In this document: in pieces, positions 1 through 8,747 of the stretch
How the letters are laid out: every line of letters starts with the position of its first letter
Numbering within the stretch: position 1 is the first letter of the stretch
Assembly (NCBI RefSeq): GCF_024220585.1
Contig: NZ_JAMXKF010000007.1
Span: 120,776-184,775 of the forward strand
DNA: 64,000 nucleotides
Reading direction: 5' to 3'
From: Dyadobacter diqingensis
GTDB lineage: Bacteria; Bacteroidota; Bacteroidia; Cytophagales; Spirosomataceae
Made by a program: the position numbers and the translations under genes
Notes under the pieces: model-generated
Database searches by the model: none
Seen by the model: only the letters and a program-made list of their open reading frames with translations
What the model was told of the DNA's origin: nothing

Positions 1-1444
1 CCAATGCGGGTTTCCGATCTCCCACCATCGCTTCATATTTAAAATTGGGACCTTTTGCTTTGACCCAATCAGCATGTGCTTTTTCGATTAAAGCCGGGTC
101 TTTGAAGAAGTCAATGGCTGTCAGCGCAAGCGTTTTCGACGCTACCATCATCCCTTTTTTCCCGATTTCAGTACCCCCGGCTGCAACTGCCTGCCAGCTA
201 TGTGCAGGCGTGCCCGGGACCCATGTTGCCGTTCCCAGTCCCACAGTTGGAACTGCCCAGCTCACATCGCCCACATCTGTTGAACCTCCCATTCCCTCTA
301 CTTTTGTTGAAAAAGGAGGAATCATTTCAGCATCGCTGTACTTAGGTTTTGTCTCGGTAGATGCCGGCAGTGTGGAGATAATTTTTTCGGAGAAAGCGAT
401 TTCCTCGGGTGTATATTTAACACCGCCAACAGCTTCCAGATTCCTATACATAACACGGGAAAGCGACTCGATTGGTAATAAGTCATAAGCACCGCCGGTG
501 ACTTCCATTTCCACCGTCGTTCCAGTGCCCATGGCAGCTCCTTTTGAAGCTTCAACAATTCTTGACCAGACGTCCCGTACCACGTCACGGTTTTTATGAC
601 GGGCGTAATAATACACCTCGGCAAAAGCCGGCACTACGTTGGGTGCTTCACCGCCACGGGTAATTACATAATGGATCCGAGTCTCCTGTGGTATATGCTC
701 CCGCATCATGTTGACCATATAGTTCATTGATTCTACACCATCCAAAGCGGAACGGCCACGTTCCGGTGCGCCCGCAGCATGTGCCGCGACACCGTAAAAA
801 CGGAATTTTGCCGAGACATTGGCCAGCGACGACGACGGATTCGCTGAATTATGATCGCTTGGATGCCAGTGCAAAACGATATCCGAGTCCTTAAATACAC
901 CTTCCCTGACCATGTATACTTTTCCCGACCCACCTTCCTCCGCAGGACAGCCCATCAATTTGATCGTACCCGTTTTTCCATTTTGTTTCAACCAGTCTTT
1001 TACCGCAATAGCAGCCGCAACAGAGCCCGTTCCAAACAGATGATGGCCGCAAGCATGACCCGCCTTTTGCCCTTCAATAACCTTGCGTTCAGGAACAGCT
1101 TCCTGAGCCATACCTGGCAATGCGTCATACTCGGCCAAAATGCTGATCACCGGTTTTCCTTGACCATAAGTCGCCACAAAGGCCGTAGGAATTCCGGCAA
1201 CGCCTTCCTCCATTGTAAACCCCTCCTTTTTCAACTCATCTTTCAGGATTGCTGAACTTTTGTACTCTTTATAGCCCACTTCCGCCAGATCCCATATCTG
1301 TTTCGACACATCTCCGTAATGATCTTTTTTCTTATCCAGGCCGGCAATCACTTCCTTTTGTTCTTTGGTGACTGCTGCTTGTCCATAGACTGTAAAAACA
1401 TTTAAACTCAGCAAAGCCAGTATTCCTAAATTGCTTCTTTTCAT
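1..1444 (-). CDS. Exported M20D amidohydrolase, AbgB-like (partial, 3' end beyond window)
   Basis: Reading the minus strand from the ATG at 1444 gives an uninterrupted frame of about 481 codons that runs off the left edge. It begins with a signal-peptide-like N-terminus (MKRSNLGILALLSLNVFTVYG). The M20 metallopeptidase signatures are visible: ISILAEYDALPG, then the metal-binding AGHACGHHLFG motif and an acidic PAEEGG segment. The family includes AbgB, the catalytic subunit that hydrolyses p-aminobenzoyl-glutamate, and related aminoacylases. AbgB is about 480 residues, so only a few codons are probably missing. AbgB itself is cytoplasmic; the leader here suggests a periplasmic enzyme. It lies downstream of a SusCD pair, separated by a hairpin at 1481-1510, so it may process an imported amide-linked compound. 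The exact substrate is not deducible. Confidence 0.85.
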   Translation of the reverse strand, partial: MKRSNLGILALLSLNVFTVYGQAAVTKEQKEVIAGLDKKKDHYGDVSKQIWDLAEVGYKEYKSSAILKDELKKEGFTMEEGVAGIPTAFVATYGQGKPVISILAEYDALPGMAQEAVPERKVIEGQKAGHACGHHLFGTGSVAAAIAVKDWLKQNGKTGTIKLMGCPAEEGGSGKVYMVREGVFKDSDIVLHWHPSDHNSANPSSSLANVSAKFRFYGVAAHAAGAPERGRSALDGVESMNYMVNMMREHIPQETRIHYVITRGGEAPNVVPAFAEVYYYARHKNRDVVRDVWSRIVEASKGAAMGTGTTVEMEVTGGAYDLLPIESLSRVMYRNLEAVGGVKYTPEEIAFSEKIISTLPASTETKPKYSDAEMIPPFSTKVEGMGGSTDVGDVSWAVPTVGLGTATWVPGTPAHSWQAVAAGGTEIGKKGMMVASKTLALTAIDFFKDPALIEKAHADWVKAKGPNFKYEAMVGDRKPAL

Positions 1445-1480
1445 CGGTATAGGTTTTCGGTTAATGATCTGTAAAAATAA

Positions 1481-1510
1481 GACAGGAAGGCAGTTTCCCA
1501 CCTTCCTGTC
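1481..1510 (-). terminator. Rho-independent terminator after the first susCD pair
   Basis: A perfect 10-bp stem (GACAGGAAGG / CCTTCCTGTC) with a 10-nt loop. On the minus strand it is followed by CTTATTTTTA. It lies about 40 nt past the SusD stop codon and 36 nt before the amidohydrolase start, so it probably ends or attenuates the susCD transcript. Confidence 0.7.
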
Positions 1511-1550
1511 AAGTATTTGACTATAAACAATGTGACATCTTTTCAGATTG

Positions 1551-3239
1551 TTAAAAATTCGGGTTTTTCGTAGCTGCACCGGTCGATGGATTCAACTCAG
1601 ATTCATCGGCAGGCACATCCCAATAATCAAGGAAGTTATAGTTGATTGTAACGTTTTTATTAACAACACCAGCTGAGGTCACGATAGTATTTCCATAACT
1701 TCCGCCACCATTGGCAATGTCGTACGTCCAGCCCCATCTCCTGTTATCGTAGAAAGACAAACCTCTGTAAATAAGTGCAACTCTTCTTTCCTTGACAAGT
1801 TCAGTCAACGCATCTGCCAGACTTAAACCCGTACCGGCAACTGCTGTAAGGCCAGCGCCCATGTAGGTACGCACGGCATCTACATAACCAAGGCCGGTTT
1901 CAATATCACCCAAACGCATACTTGCCTCCGCCAGCATCAGGGTATTTTCCTCATAACTTCCCGCAATGTAAAGCTCATAGGCACCGACAGTTTTGTTGCC
2001 ATAAACATAAACACCCGCTGCTCCCGCACCACCGTCGATAACGTTATAGCGCGTCGTGAAGGTAAAGTTGTTTTTGTAGGTTGTAGCGGTTCCGAAGTTA
2101 TTTGTAAACCTTTTGTCTCCTGTTTTAAAATTCTGGATAAACCGCTCGCTGATCTTAAAGGTAGAACTCGTGTTAACACCGGTTGTTAAAGCCGCAGCTG
2201 TACCGCCTGTTGCAGAGAAAAAATAGTTATTTGAGGTACTTCTCCCTGTAAATACAATATCCCCTTTTTGAATACCAGCCTTCGAAAGTGTCAGCACATT
2301 GTTCCAGTCAGCGGTTGTCATGTTCGATGTCGATGATTTGGAAATCGTGGCAGCCGGGTTACCTTTTACAAACGGAGATAACTTGTTCAGCAAAATATTC
2401 CGGGCAAGCATGGTATTGATATTCCTCTTCCACATTGCTTTGGTAGGGACACCGCCATTTCCAACCTGGTTGAATTCTGGAATCAATTCTCCTAAAATTG
2501 CTTCGTAGTCAGATTCACTGGAAACTGCGTCAATCGTAGTGGAAGCCAGTTTGAAATATTCATCTGATTTGGCCAGGATTGCGTCGTGCAGTACGTAGTT
2601 GGGATTTTTGGTTCCAACCGGCTGTACTTCATCAATGATCAGTCCCGAATAATACATGGAACCGATTGAAGCGTAGGCATAGGCCTTCCACCAGTAACAC
2701 CAGGCTTTCACAGTAGCCGCTTTCGATGCCTGATCGCCCGAAAATTTTATGTTATCAACAAGGCTCAGCACATTGTTACAGGCATTGTTAAGGGCATACA
2801 TATTCAGCCATTGATAATATATCGGATTATTTCCCGCACCCGTGGAAGCACGTGTATTGTACGAACGGATAATTCCGATTGACGGAGAAGCATTGGATAC
2901 TTTCGTACCGTCGTCCATAATAATATAATTAGGCACACCAATCGTGGTGATCTGGTTATTGGAAGCATCCGCACCCAGATTGTCGGCAAGCAGTTCGTTG
3001 TATCCCCATGGCAGAGAGAAATAACTGTTCCCTAACCAGCCGTCTCCGTTGTAAAAACCGTTGATATAAACACCTCCCTGCGCAAGTGACACAAGCCCAG
3101 ACTCTGTGTTCACGTTCAGATCTATCTGTGGCGCATTAGGGTTTCCAACGTCCAGTTTATCTTTACAGCTAAAACTTCCGAAAGCAAGCGTCGCTGCCAA
3201 AGCTATCTGAACAAATTTATCTTTATTTCTGATTATCAT
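1551..3239 (-). CDS. SusD/RagB family nutrient-binding outer-membrane lipoprotein
   Basis: This is a surface glycan- or nutrient-binding lipoprotein that forms the lid over its SusC channel. The N-terminus is a lipoprotein signal with cysteine in an FGSFSC lipobox, followed by the typical DKLDVGNPNAP stretch. The C-terminal half carries SusD-type features: ENTLMLAEASMRLGD and a VKERRVALIYRGLSFYDNRR segment before the end. The frame opens at 3263, but I chose the ATG at 3239 because it puts the positively charged MIIRNKDK directly before the hydrophobic core. The partner SusC gene lies immediately upstream with an 85-110 bp gap. At about 560 residues it has a typical family length. The ligand cannot be predicted; the neighbouring amidohydrolase hints at something other than a plain polysaccharide. 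Confidence 0.9.
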   Translation of the reverse strand: MIIRNKDKFVQIALAATLAFGSFSCKDKLDVGNPNAPQIDLNVNTESGLVSLAQGGVYINGFYNGDGWLGNSYFSLPWGYNELLADNLGADASNNQITTIGVPNYIIMDDGTKVSNASPSIGIIRSYNTRASTGAGNNPIYYQWLNMYALNNACNNVLSLVDNIKFSGDQASKAATVKAWCYWWKAYAYASIGSMYYSGLIIDEVQPVGTKNPNYVLHDAILAKSDEYFKLASTTIDAVSSESDYEAILGELIPEFNQVGNGGVPTKAMWKRNINTMLARNILLNKLSPFVKGNPAATISKSSTSNMTTADWNNVLTLSKAGIQKGDIVFTGRSTSNNYFFSATGGTAAALTTGVNTSSTFKISERFIQNFKTGDKRFTNNFGTATTYKNNFTFTTRYNVIDGGAGAAGVYVYGNKTVGAYELYIAGSYEENTLMLAEASMRLGDIETGLGYVDAVRTYMGAGLTAVAGTGLSLADALTELVKERRVALIYRGLSFYDNRRWGWTYDIANGGGSYGNTIVTSAGVVNKNVTINYNFLDYWDVPADESELNPSTGAATKNPNF

Positions 3240-3348
3240 TTTTTCCAATTTAAAAGTTGACAAAAAGCAGAACTTCTCATTTCCTTCTGCTGAATCCTGT
3301 GTTTACATTTTAAATCATGCTATCCGCAATCATTAACTCCGGCAATAC

Positions 3349-6300
3349 TTAAAATCCGATATTCAAACCAACCTGATATGACTTTGTATTAGGTAAAGTA
3401 CTGTGATCCACTCCCCTGTCGAATGAAGAGTTTACCGATCCCGAACTTACCTCCGGATCATATCCTGAATAATTGGTAAAAGTCAGAATGTTTCTGCCTG
3501 TGAATACCAGCTGGCATTTGCTGATGCGGGGCATGTGGAAAAGTTTGGCAAAATCAAATGCAAGCGATAAGTTTCTTAATCTCATAAAAGAGGCATCTTC
3601 AAGGAAAAAGTCTTTCGTAGCATTGTTTCCTGATCCGCGCAAACTACCCCAAAGTCCGTAATAAGCACTTGACCAATACGCCGAATAAGCGCCGGTTTTA
3701 CCATCAATGGTTACCGGTTTTTCAAAATCGCCGCTTATCCCGTCACGATACATCCACTCCTTTGTCTGGTTGTAAAGATGGCTTTTGTAAACCCAGTCAA
3801 ACTGGAAACCAAATGTGATAAAATTTTTGATCGTAAAAGAGTTGATAAACGAGGCGTTGAACTTTGGATTAGGATTGGCCAGCGCATATTTCTCGTCGGT
3901 GAACTGTATCTGATATGTTCGTTTATCCACCACACGACCATCAACAATTTCATAGTTGGCAGCATTTGCTTCACTGATATAACGTGTACCATCCTTACGT
4001 TGAAAATCGAGACTTGTCATGGCTTTATAACCATAGATCTGTCCGATCTGCTGACCGCCCGTTAAAACCAAAGCGGCATCACCCGCTCCCGAATTTGTGA
4101 TGATATCAACACCGCCCGCCACTGCATCAATTTTGGAAATCTGATGTCCGAAGTTGGTTGTGAAATCCCACTTGAAATTTTTGGAGTTATAAACAGGAAG
4201 ATTTAACGAAAACTGAACACCGTTGGACGACATATCGATCGCATTGGTCAACTGGCCTGTTGAGCCACTCGAAGGCGCGACGCTAACAGTATAAATCACA
4301 TTCTCGCTCTTGCGTTTCCAATAAGTAAAGGATCCGTTGATGCTGTTGAGCCATGGACTTTCATTGAATGCACTGACGGTAAAATCTGTCCCCACTTCAA
4401 ACTCCTTTGAAACCTCCACTTGCAGGTTCGGGTTTTTGGGAGCTGTCGGTATTGTGTAAATAAGTGACGAACCCAGATTTTGCTGACCAATAACAGGATA
4501 TCTGTCAAAAGCACCAGGCTGGATACCCGCCTCACCATAAGCCGCACGAAGTTTAAAATACGGTACTGCGTCGGTCAGCGCCGAATTAGTAAGGAAAGAA
4601 AACGGAAGAATGTGACCATCAAAGTGAGGGAAGGTAAATGGTTTTGAACCGCCACCAAATGCCGACGACCAGTCACTTCTGAAACCTGCCGTGATTCCAC
4701 CATAATCTCCGAAGTCAATTTTCTGATTGATCAAATATCCATATGTTACAAAAGGTTCTTTGTAATCTCTCGCAACGGCCTGTGAAGATGTCGCCGAAAT
4801 GTTGGTAGGAGGCGATAATGATAAACCTACACCGTAAGTATTATATTCCTTGTACATTTTATTACGATAGTCAAACGACACCTGCGTGCTTGTCTGAATA
4901 GGTAATTTAATGTGGAAATCCTTTTCAAAATCTGTTCTCACATAAGCGGTCGCCAAAAAGTTTTGAAAAACAGAGCTATACGACCAGTCATCAATTTCTC
5001 CCAATAAATCCGGTGCATTTGTTCCAACCCAGTTGTCGTAATAAACAGAATTGGCATTTTCAGACTGGTTTTTATAAGTCCATCTTGCGTTTTCAGTACG
5101 GTAATTGATGCCATATTTAGCATTCAGCTCCAAGAATCTGTTGATGTTGTAACTGGCGTCAAAATTCTGAATAACATCAATTTTATGATCTATACTGGAT
5201 GCATAAGTCTGGCGATAAAAAGGGTTACCCGCGTTGATACTTAAAAAGTCTGCGGTTTGATAACCCGGATAAGAGCCATCCGCATTTTTTCTTGTCAGAT
5301 CAAAAAACGGAGACGTGTTAAGGAAACTGTAAACCCCACCGTGCGTACCCAGGGCAGTGCCCTTTCCGTAATCCTCGCCACCGGCACCACCTAAACCTGG
5401 CACCAGATTATTTTTCGTATAAACCAGCTGCGTCGTTGAGCGAATTTTAAACCCTTTAAATAACTCTGTACCAACATTTACCGAAAGATTACTTCTGTCC
5501 ACCGAGCCGTTTTTCATTACCGGACTCACCGTGTGATTGTTGGCCGCAGATATCGCGAAGTCGCTTTTATCGGAGCCACCGGAAAGACTAAGGCTGTTAT
5601 TAAATGTTGTACCTGTTTTGAATACCTGCTTGAAGTGATCGTAATACCGGAAATTGGCATTGTAGGGTTTATCCGCAACATTCCGGATATCCTGAATCGC
5701 ATAACGGGTAGCGCCTCCATACGTATAAGATATACCCTCGATGGAACCGATATCATTGTAATCCAGTATTTTCCCAGCTGAATTGATGATATTGTTGTTT
5801 GCGTCCGTCAAATAAGGATGGAGCTTCGCTTTGTGTACATCACCGTTGTTCAAAAATGTGTTAAAGGAATAACTGGTTGAAAAATTTACAGCGAGAGCCC
5901 CTTTTTTCCCTTTTTTTGTAAAGATCTGAATTACGCCATTGGCACCCTGGGCACCATAAATGGCAGCGGATGCAGCTCCCTGTACAACTTCAATTCTTTC
6001 CACATTACTAAGATCAAGCGAGTTGATATCAGTGCCTGCAAGCTGTACACCATCAACCATAATCAAAGGCTGCGTACCTCCCTGAACCGTGTTGATACCC
6101 CGCAGGACAATATTCACGGGATCGCCCGGGTTACCGGAAACTGAGGAAATCTGAGCACCGGGAATCTTTCCGATCAAAGCCTGATCAATAGAAGCTGTTG
6201 GCGTCTGCGGAAGGTTTTTAGCTGAAATACTCTCCACCGCGATACCAAGTTTCGCTTTGGTGGTGGCAACCCCGCTACCCGTGACAACTACTTCGCTCAG

Positions 6301-6603
6301 GATACGCGCATCCGAAACCAGTTTTACGTCAATAACAGAAGCGCTGCTAATTGTAATTTCCTGGGAAATCATACCAACAAAACTAAAAACTAACTTTCCT
6401 TTGTTTGGAACCGAGATTTTGTAGGTTCCGTCCATGTCTGTGGTAGTACCCACATTGGTTCCGCCAACCAAAATGTTGACACCCGGAAGCGGCGATTCGT
6501 CATCAGCAAAGGTAACCACACCTGTTACTTGTCTGTCTTGCGCCCATAGAAAGGATGAGCAAGAGCATACGCATAGTATGCTCAGGAGTAAAATTTTCTT
6601 CAT
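3349..6603 (-). CDS. SusC/RagA family TonB-dependent outer-membrane transporter
   Basis: A TonB-linked outer-membrane channel that imports ligand captured by the SusD partner downstream. The 1084-residue protein has a signal peptide ending near FLWAQ (about residue 21). A carboxypeptidase-D-like regulatory domain follows (about 24-105, with PLPGVNILVGGTNVGTTTD). Next comes a plug domain (about 110-230) holding the SusC-specific stretch around PLIMVDGVQLAG and IERIEVVQGAASAAIYGAQG, then a long beta-barrel ending in an aromatic residue (GLNIGF). There is no STN domain, unlike the second SusC in this window, so it is probably not coupled to an ECF sigma/FecR pair. It heads a two-gene susCD operon that ends at the hairpin at 1481-1510. 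Confidence 0.93.
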   Translation of the reverse strand: MKKILLLSILCVCSCSSFLWAQDRQVTGVVTFADDESPLPGVNILVGGTNVGTTTDMDGTYKISVPNKGKLVFSFVGMISQEITISSASVIDVKLVSDARILSEVVVTGSGVATTKAKLGIAVESISAKNLPQTPTASIDQALIGKIPGAQISSVSGNPGDPVNIVLRGINTVQGGTQPLIMVDGVQLAGTDINSLDLSNVERIEVVQGAASAAIYGAQGANGVIQIFTKKGKKGALAVNFSTSYSFNTFLNNGDVHKAKLHPYLTDANNNIINSAGKILDYNDIGSIEGISYTYGGATRYAIQDIRNVADKPYNANFRYYDHFKQVFKTGTTFNNSLSLSGGSDKSDFAISAANNHTVSPVMKNGSVDRSNLSVNVGTELFKGFKIRSTTQLVYTKNNLVPGLGGAGGEDYGKGTALGTHGGVYSFLNTSPFFDLTRKNADGSYPGYQTADFLSINAGNPFYRQTYASSIDHKIDVIQNFDASYNINRFLELNAKYGINYRTENARWTYKNQSENANSVYYDNWVGTNAPDLLGEIDDWSYSSVFQNFLATAYVRTDFEKDFHIKLPIQTSTQVSFDYRNKMYKEYNTYGVGLSLSPPTNISATSSQAVARDYKEPFVTYGYLINQKIDFGDYGGITAGFRSDWSSAFGGGSKPFTFPHFDGHILPFSFLTNSALTDAVPYFKLRAAYGEAGIQPGAFDRYPVIGQQNLGSSLIYTIPTAPKNPNLQVEVSKEFEVGTDFTVSAFNESPWLNSINGSFTYWKRKSENVIYTVSVAPSSGSTGQLTNAIDMSSNGVQFSLNLPVYNSKNFKWDFTTNFGHQISKIDAVAGGVDIITNSGAGDAALVLTGGQQIGQIYGYKAMTSLDFQRKDGTRYISEANAANYEIVDGRVVDKRTYQIQFTDEKYALANPNPKFNASFINSFTIKNFITFGFQFDWVYKSHLYNQTKEWMYRDGISGDFEKPVTIDGKTGAYSAYWSSAYYGLWGSLRGSGNNATKDFFLEDASFMRLRNLSLAFDFAKLFHMPRISKCQLVFTGRNILTFTNYSGYDPEVSSGSVNSSFDRGVDHSTLPNTKSYQVGLNIGF

Positions 6604-7155
6604 TCAAAATAGTTAGTTAGGTAGAAATGTCACTGCACTGAAAACTAAATTTAAATAAAGATATTACTAATACAAACTTCTTAAAAAAATTAATTAACTA
6701 ATATATAATTTGCCACAACAGTTATTTTTACAATATTTTATTCGTTAAATATTACTTTATACATTATATCCTATACATTAATGATTAGAGAATAAATCGG
6801 GTATCTGATTCGATTATTTATATGATATTTTTTATTTATATATTTCAATAAAAAAAATTTACACGGAAAGAATATTTTTTCTCAGACTAAGAATTATTTC
6901 GACGTTTCATAAAAAAACAGCCAGCAACTTATTCTTCCGATCATTCGAAAACAATGCAGCATATCAGCTAATTAACTTTCAGTAACTTAATTCTGTCAGA
7001 TTATCGACCAGGATTAGGCAAGACTAATTGCAGTATTTTTGTAGTAGTAATTTCTTTTATCATTTTCATTACATTTTCCCGACCAATACGACGAATCCCC
7101 AATTTTGTGGACCTTAGTATGAATCGGTGCATTTAATCATTTAGACATAGAAGAA
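6604..7155. other. AT-rich divergent intergenic region
   Basis: A strongly AT-rich stretch of about 550 bp between the minus-strand susC and the plus-strand isomerase-like gene. It must contain both promoters. A TAnnTTTG box (TATTTTTG) is present at 7034-7041 facing the isomerase gene, but I see no TTG -33 element at the right distance and the implied leader would be over 100 nt. I see no credible small ORF or RNA gene. Confidence 0.5.
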
Positions 7156-8019
7156 ATGAATAAAATCTCCTGCTTTTCCAAGATTTTGATCGCTTTGGCA
7201 CTGGCACACAGCGCTTCTTTTGCTCAATCGGGCAAGCCGTTATATACAAAGCCTATCGGTGCCCAGGCTTATACTTTCAGATCCAGTTTTCCGAAGGGAA
7301 TTGAAGCGACACTCGATTCAATACAGGCCTTTGGAATAACCGAGCTCGAAGGCGGTCCTCAAAAAGGTATGTCTGCCGAGGAACTCAGAAAGCAACTGGA
7401 CAAAAGGAATATCAAAATGCCGTCGATCGGAGCGGGATATGAGGCACTGATAAAAAATCCGCAGGAAACGATTGATAATGCAAAAATCCTTGGCGCAAAC
7501 TTCGTGATGGTCGCCTGGATTCCGCATGAAAAAGGCAATTTCAATATCGCAACTGCGAAAAAAGCCGTTGAAGATTTTAATAAGGCAGGCAAAATCCTGA
7601 AAGAAAGTGGGATTACGCTTTGTTATCACAACCACGGTTATGAGTTTGTGCCATACGAGGGAGGAACACTTTTCGATTATATTGTTAAAAATACGGATCC
7701 GAAATACGTGTCTTTCGAAATGGACGTGCTCTGGACCGCATTTCCAGGCCAGGATCCGGTAGCATTGTTAAACAAGTATGGAAACCGCTGGAAACTGATG
7801 CACCTAAAAGATTTACGCAAAGGGGTAAAAGGAGATTTATCTGGCGGAACGCCGGTGGAAAATGATGTCGCGCTCGGAACCGGGTCAATCGATATTCCAG
7901 GTGTTTTGAAAGCAGCCAAAAAAGCTGGTATCAAACACTATTTCATCGAGGACGAAAGCCCTTCTTTCATGAAACAAGTGCCACAAACCATCGCTTACAT
8001 CAAAGGTTTGAAGGAGTAA
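7156..8019 (+). CDS. Exported sugar phosphate isomerase/epimerase-like protein (xylose isomerase-like TIM barrel)
   Basis: A 287-residue protein with a clear signal peptide (MNKISCFSKILIALALAHSA, cleavage near SFAQS). A xylose-isomerase-like/AP endonuclease 2 family TIM barrel follows. Family motifs are visible: TLCYHNHGYEF, FEMDVLWT, LMHLKDL and the terminal HYFIEDESPS, which supply the usual His/Glu/Asp metal ligands. Exported members are common in Bacteroidota beside carbohydrate or glycoside degradation genes, and act on sugars or keto-sugars after import. The actual reaction cannot be assigned. It is transcribed away from the susCD pair and stands alone, followed by repeats. Confidence 0.85.
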   Translation: MNKISCFSKILIALALAHSASFAQSGKPLYTKPIGAQAYTFRSSFPKGIEATLDSIQAFGITELEGGPQKGMSAEELRKQLDKRNIKMPSIGAGYEALIKNPQETIDNAKILGANFVMVAWIPHEKGNFNIATAKKAVEDFNKAGKILKESGITLCYHNHGYEFVPYEGGTLFDYIVKNTDPKYVSFEMDVLWTAFPGQDPVALLNKYGNRWKLMHLKDLRKGVKGDLSGGTPVENDVALGTGSIDIPGVLKAAKKAGIKHYFIEDESPSFMKQVPQTIAYIKGLKE

Positions 8020-8040
8020 CGGTTATTTACAAAATATTTT

Positions 8041-8073
8041 TCTACCACCTGAGACATATTAGGTTCACCTCAG
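8041..8073 (+). repeat. Repeat copy A of the GxxExxY-flanking family
   Basis: Begins TCTACCACCTGAGACATATT and continues into GGTTCACCTCAG. It shares the core ACCAYCT-RRGACATAT and a downstream TTCACCT with copies at 8122, 8150 (inverted), 8621 and 8717 (inverted). Confidence 0.7.
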
Positions 8074-8121
8074 TTTTGTATGTTTTCTGTGTAAACAATT
8101 AAGTCAAACTGACCTATTTTA

Positions 8122-8180
8122 TCTACCACCTAAGACATATAAGGCAACCTAAGGTGAATCTCATATGTCTAAGGTGGTAG
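8122..8180. repeat. Inverted pair of the GxxExxY-flanking repeat (copies B and B')
   Basis: CTACCACCTAAGACATAT at 8123-8140 is mirrored by its reverse complement at 8163-8180 with a single mismatch, giving an 18-bp stem around a 22-nt loop. The loop itself contains the short palindrome ACCTAAGGT. The hairpin lies 17 bp past the stop codon of the minus-strand GxxExxY gene, so it may end that transcript as well as being a mobile or dispersed repeat. Confidence 0.75.
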
Positions 8181-8197
8181 CTAAAACTAATATTTTC

Positions 8198-8605
8198 TCA
8201 ATCAAGGTCGCGATAGAATTCGTTGACGTATGGTTTCTTACCGGTTTGGATAATGTTTGTGCAATTAAAATTTATCAAAAGTCCCTTTGGCGCCTTTAAT
8301 AACTTCATGTAGGTAAGAATTTGCGCTTCGTGAATAGGCAAAATGGAGTCAACTGCTTTTACTTCGATAACCAGGCAGTTGTTGATATAAAAATCAACAC
8401 GCAGGGCGGTATCCAAATGAAATTCCTTATAGATCACGTCAATATGATGTTCGGAAGAAAACACCATGTTTCTCAACCGTAATTCATGAGCAAGACATTT
8501 CTGGTAAACACTCTCCAAAAGGCCAGGGCCAAGATGTTTGTGCACATCGATGATCGCGCCGGTAAGCTGATATTCCAGCTCATTCAAATACTTTTTTGTC
8601 AGCAT
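8198..8605 (-). CDS. GxxExxY family protein (PD-(D/E)XK nuclease-like)
   Basis: A 135-residue protein with the family-naming motif G-LL-E-SV-Y within HKHLGPGLLESVYQKCL (about residues 23-39). A nuclease-like core follows: LRVDFYINNCLVIEVKAVD, with Asp and E-x-K spaced as in the PD-(D/E)XK fold, and then QILTYMKLLKAPKGLLINF. The biochemical role of GxxExxY proteins is not established. The gene sits alone between two transcription units and is bracketed by copies of a short palindromic repeat on both sides, suggesting that gene and repeats move or are maintained together. It reads in the same direction as the susD further upstream, whose 3' end is only about 140 bp away. Confidence 0.85.
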   Translation of the reverse strand: MLTKKYLNELEYQLTGAIIDVHKHLGPGLLESVYQKCLAHELRLRNMVFSSEHHIDVIYKEFHLDTALRVDFYINNCLVIEVKAVDSILPIHEAQILTYMKLLKAPKGLLINFNCTNIIQTGKKPYVNEFYRDLD

Positions 8606-8620
8606 GAGGTAAATGAGTTA

Positions 8621-8651
8621 AACCATCTAAGACATATTAGTTTCACCTAAG
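8621..8651 (+). repeat. Repeat copy C of the GxxExxY-flanking family
   Basis: AACCATCTAAGACATATTAG followed by TTTCACCTAAG, directly upstream of the GxxExxY start codon (8605). It matches copies A and B at most core positions. Confidence 0.7.
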
Positions 8652-8716
8652 AAAATATTCAACAGTCTTTTAGACACCGAACGACTGCTCAGGTAACCGA
8701 TATTTGTTCAGAATAT

Positions 8717-8738
8717 CAAATATGTCCCAGATGGTTTA
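8717..8738 (-). repeat. Repeat copy D, inverted and shorter
   Basis: Read on the minus strand it begins AACCATCTGGGACATATTTG, the same core as copy C with AAG changed to GGG. Copies C and D form an imperfect inverted pair about 65 bp apart. D ends only 10 bp from the stop codon of the neighbouring susD. Confidence 0.65.
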
Positions 8739-8747
8739 GATCGATAT

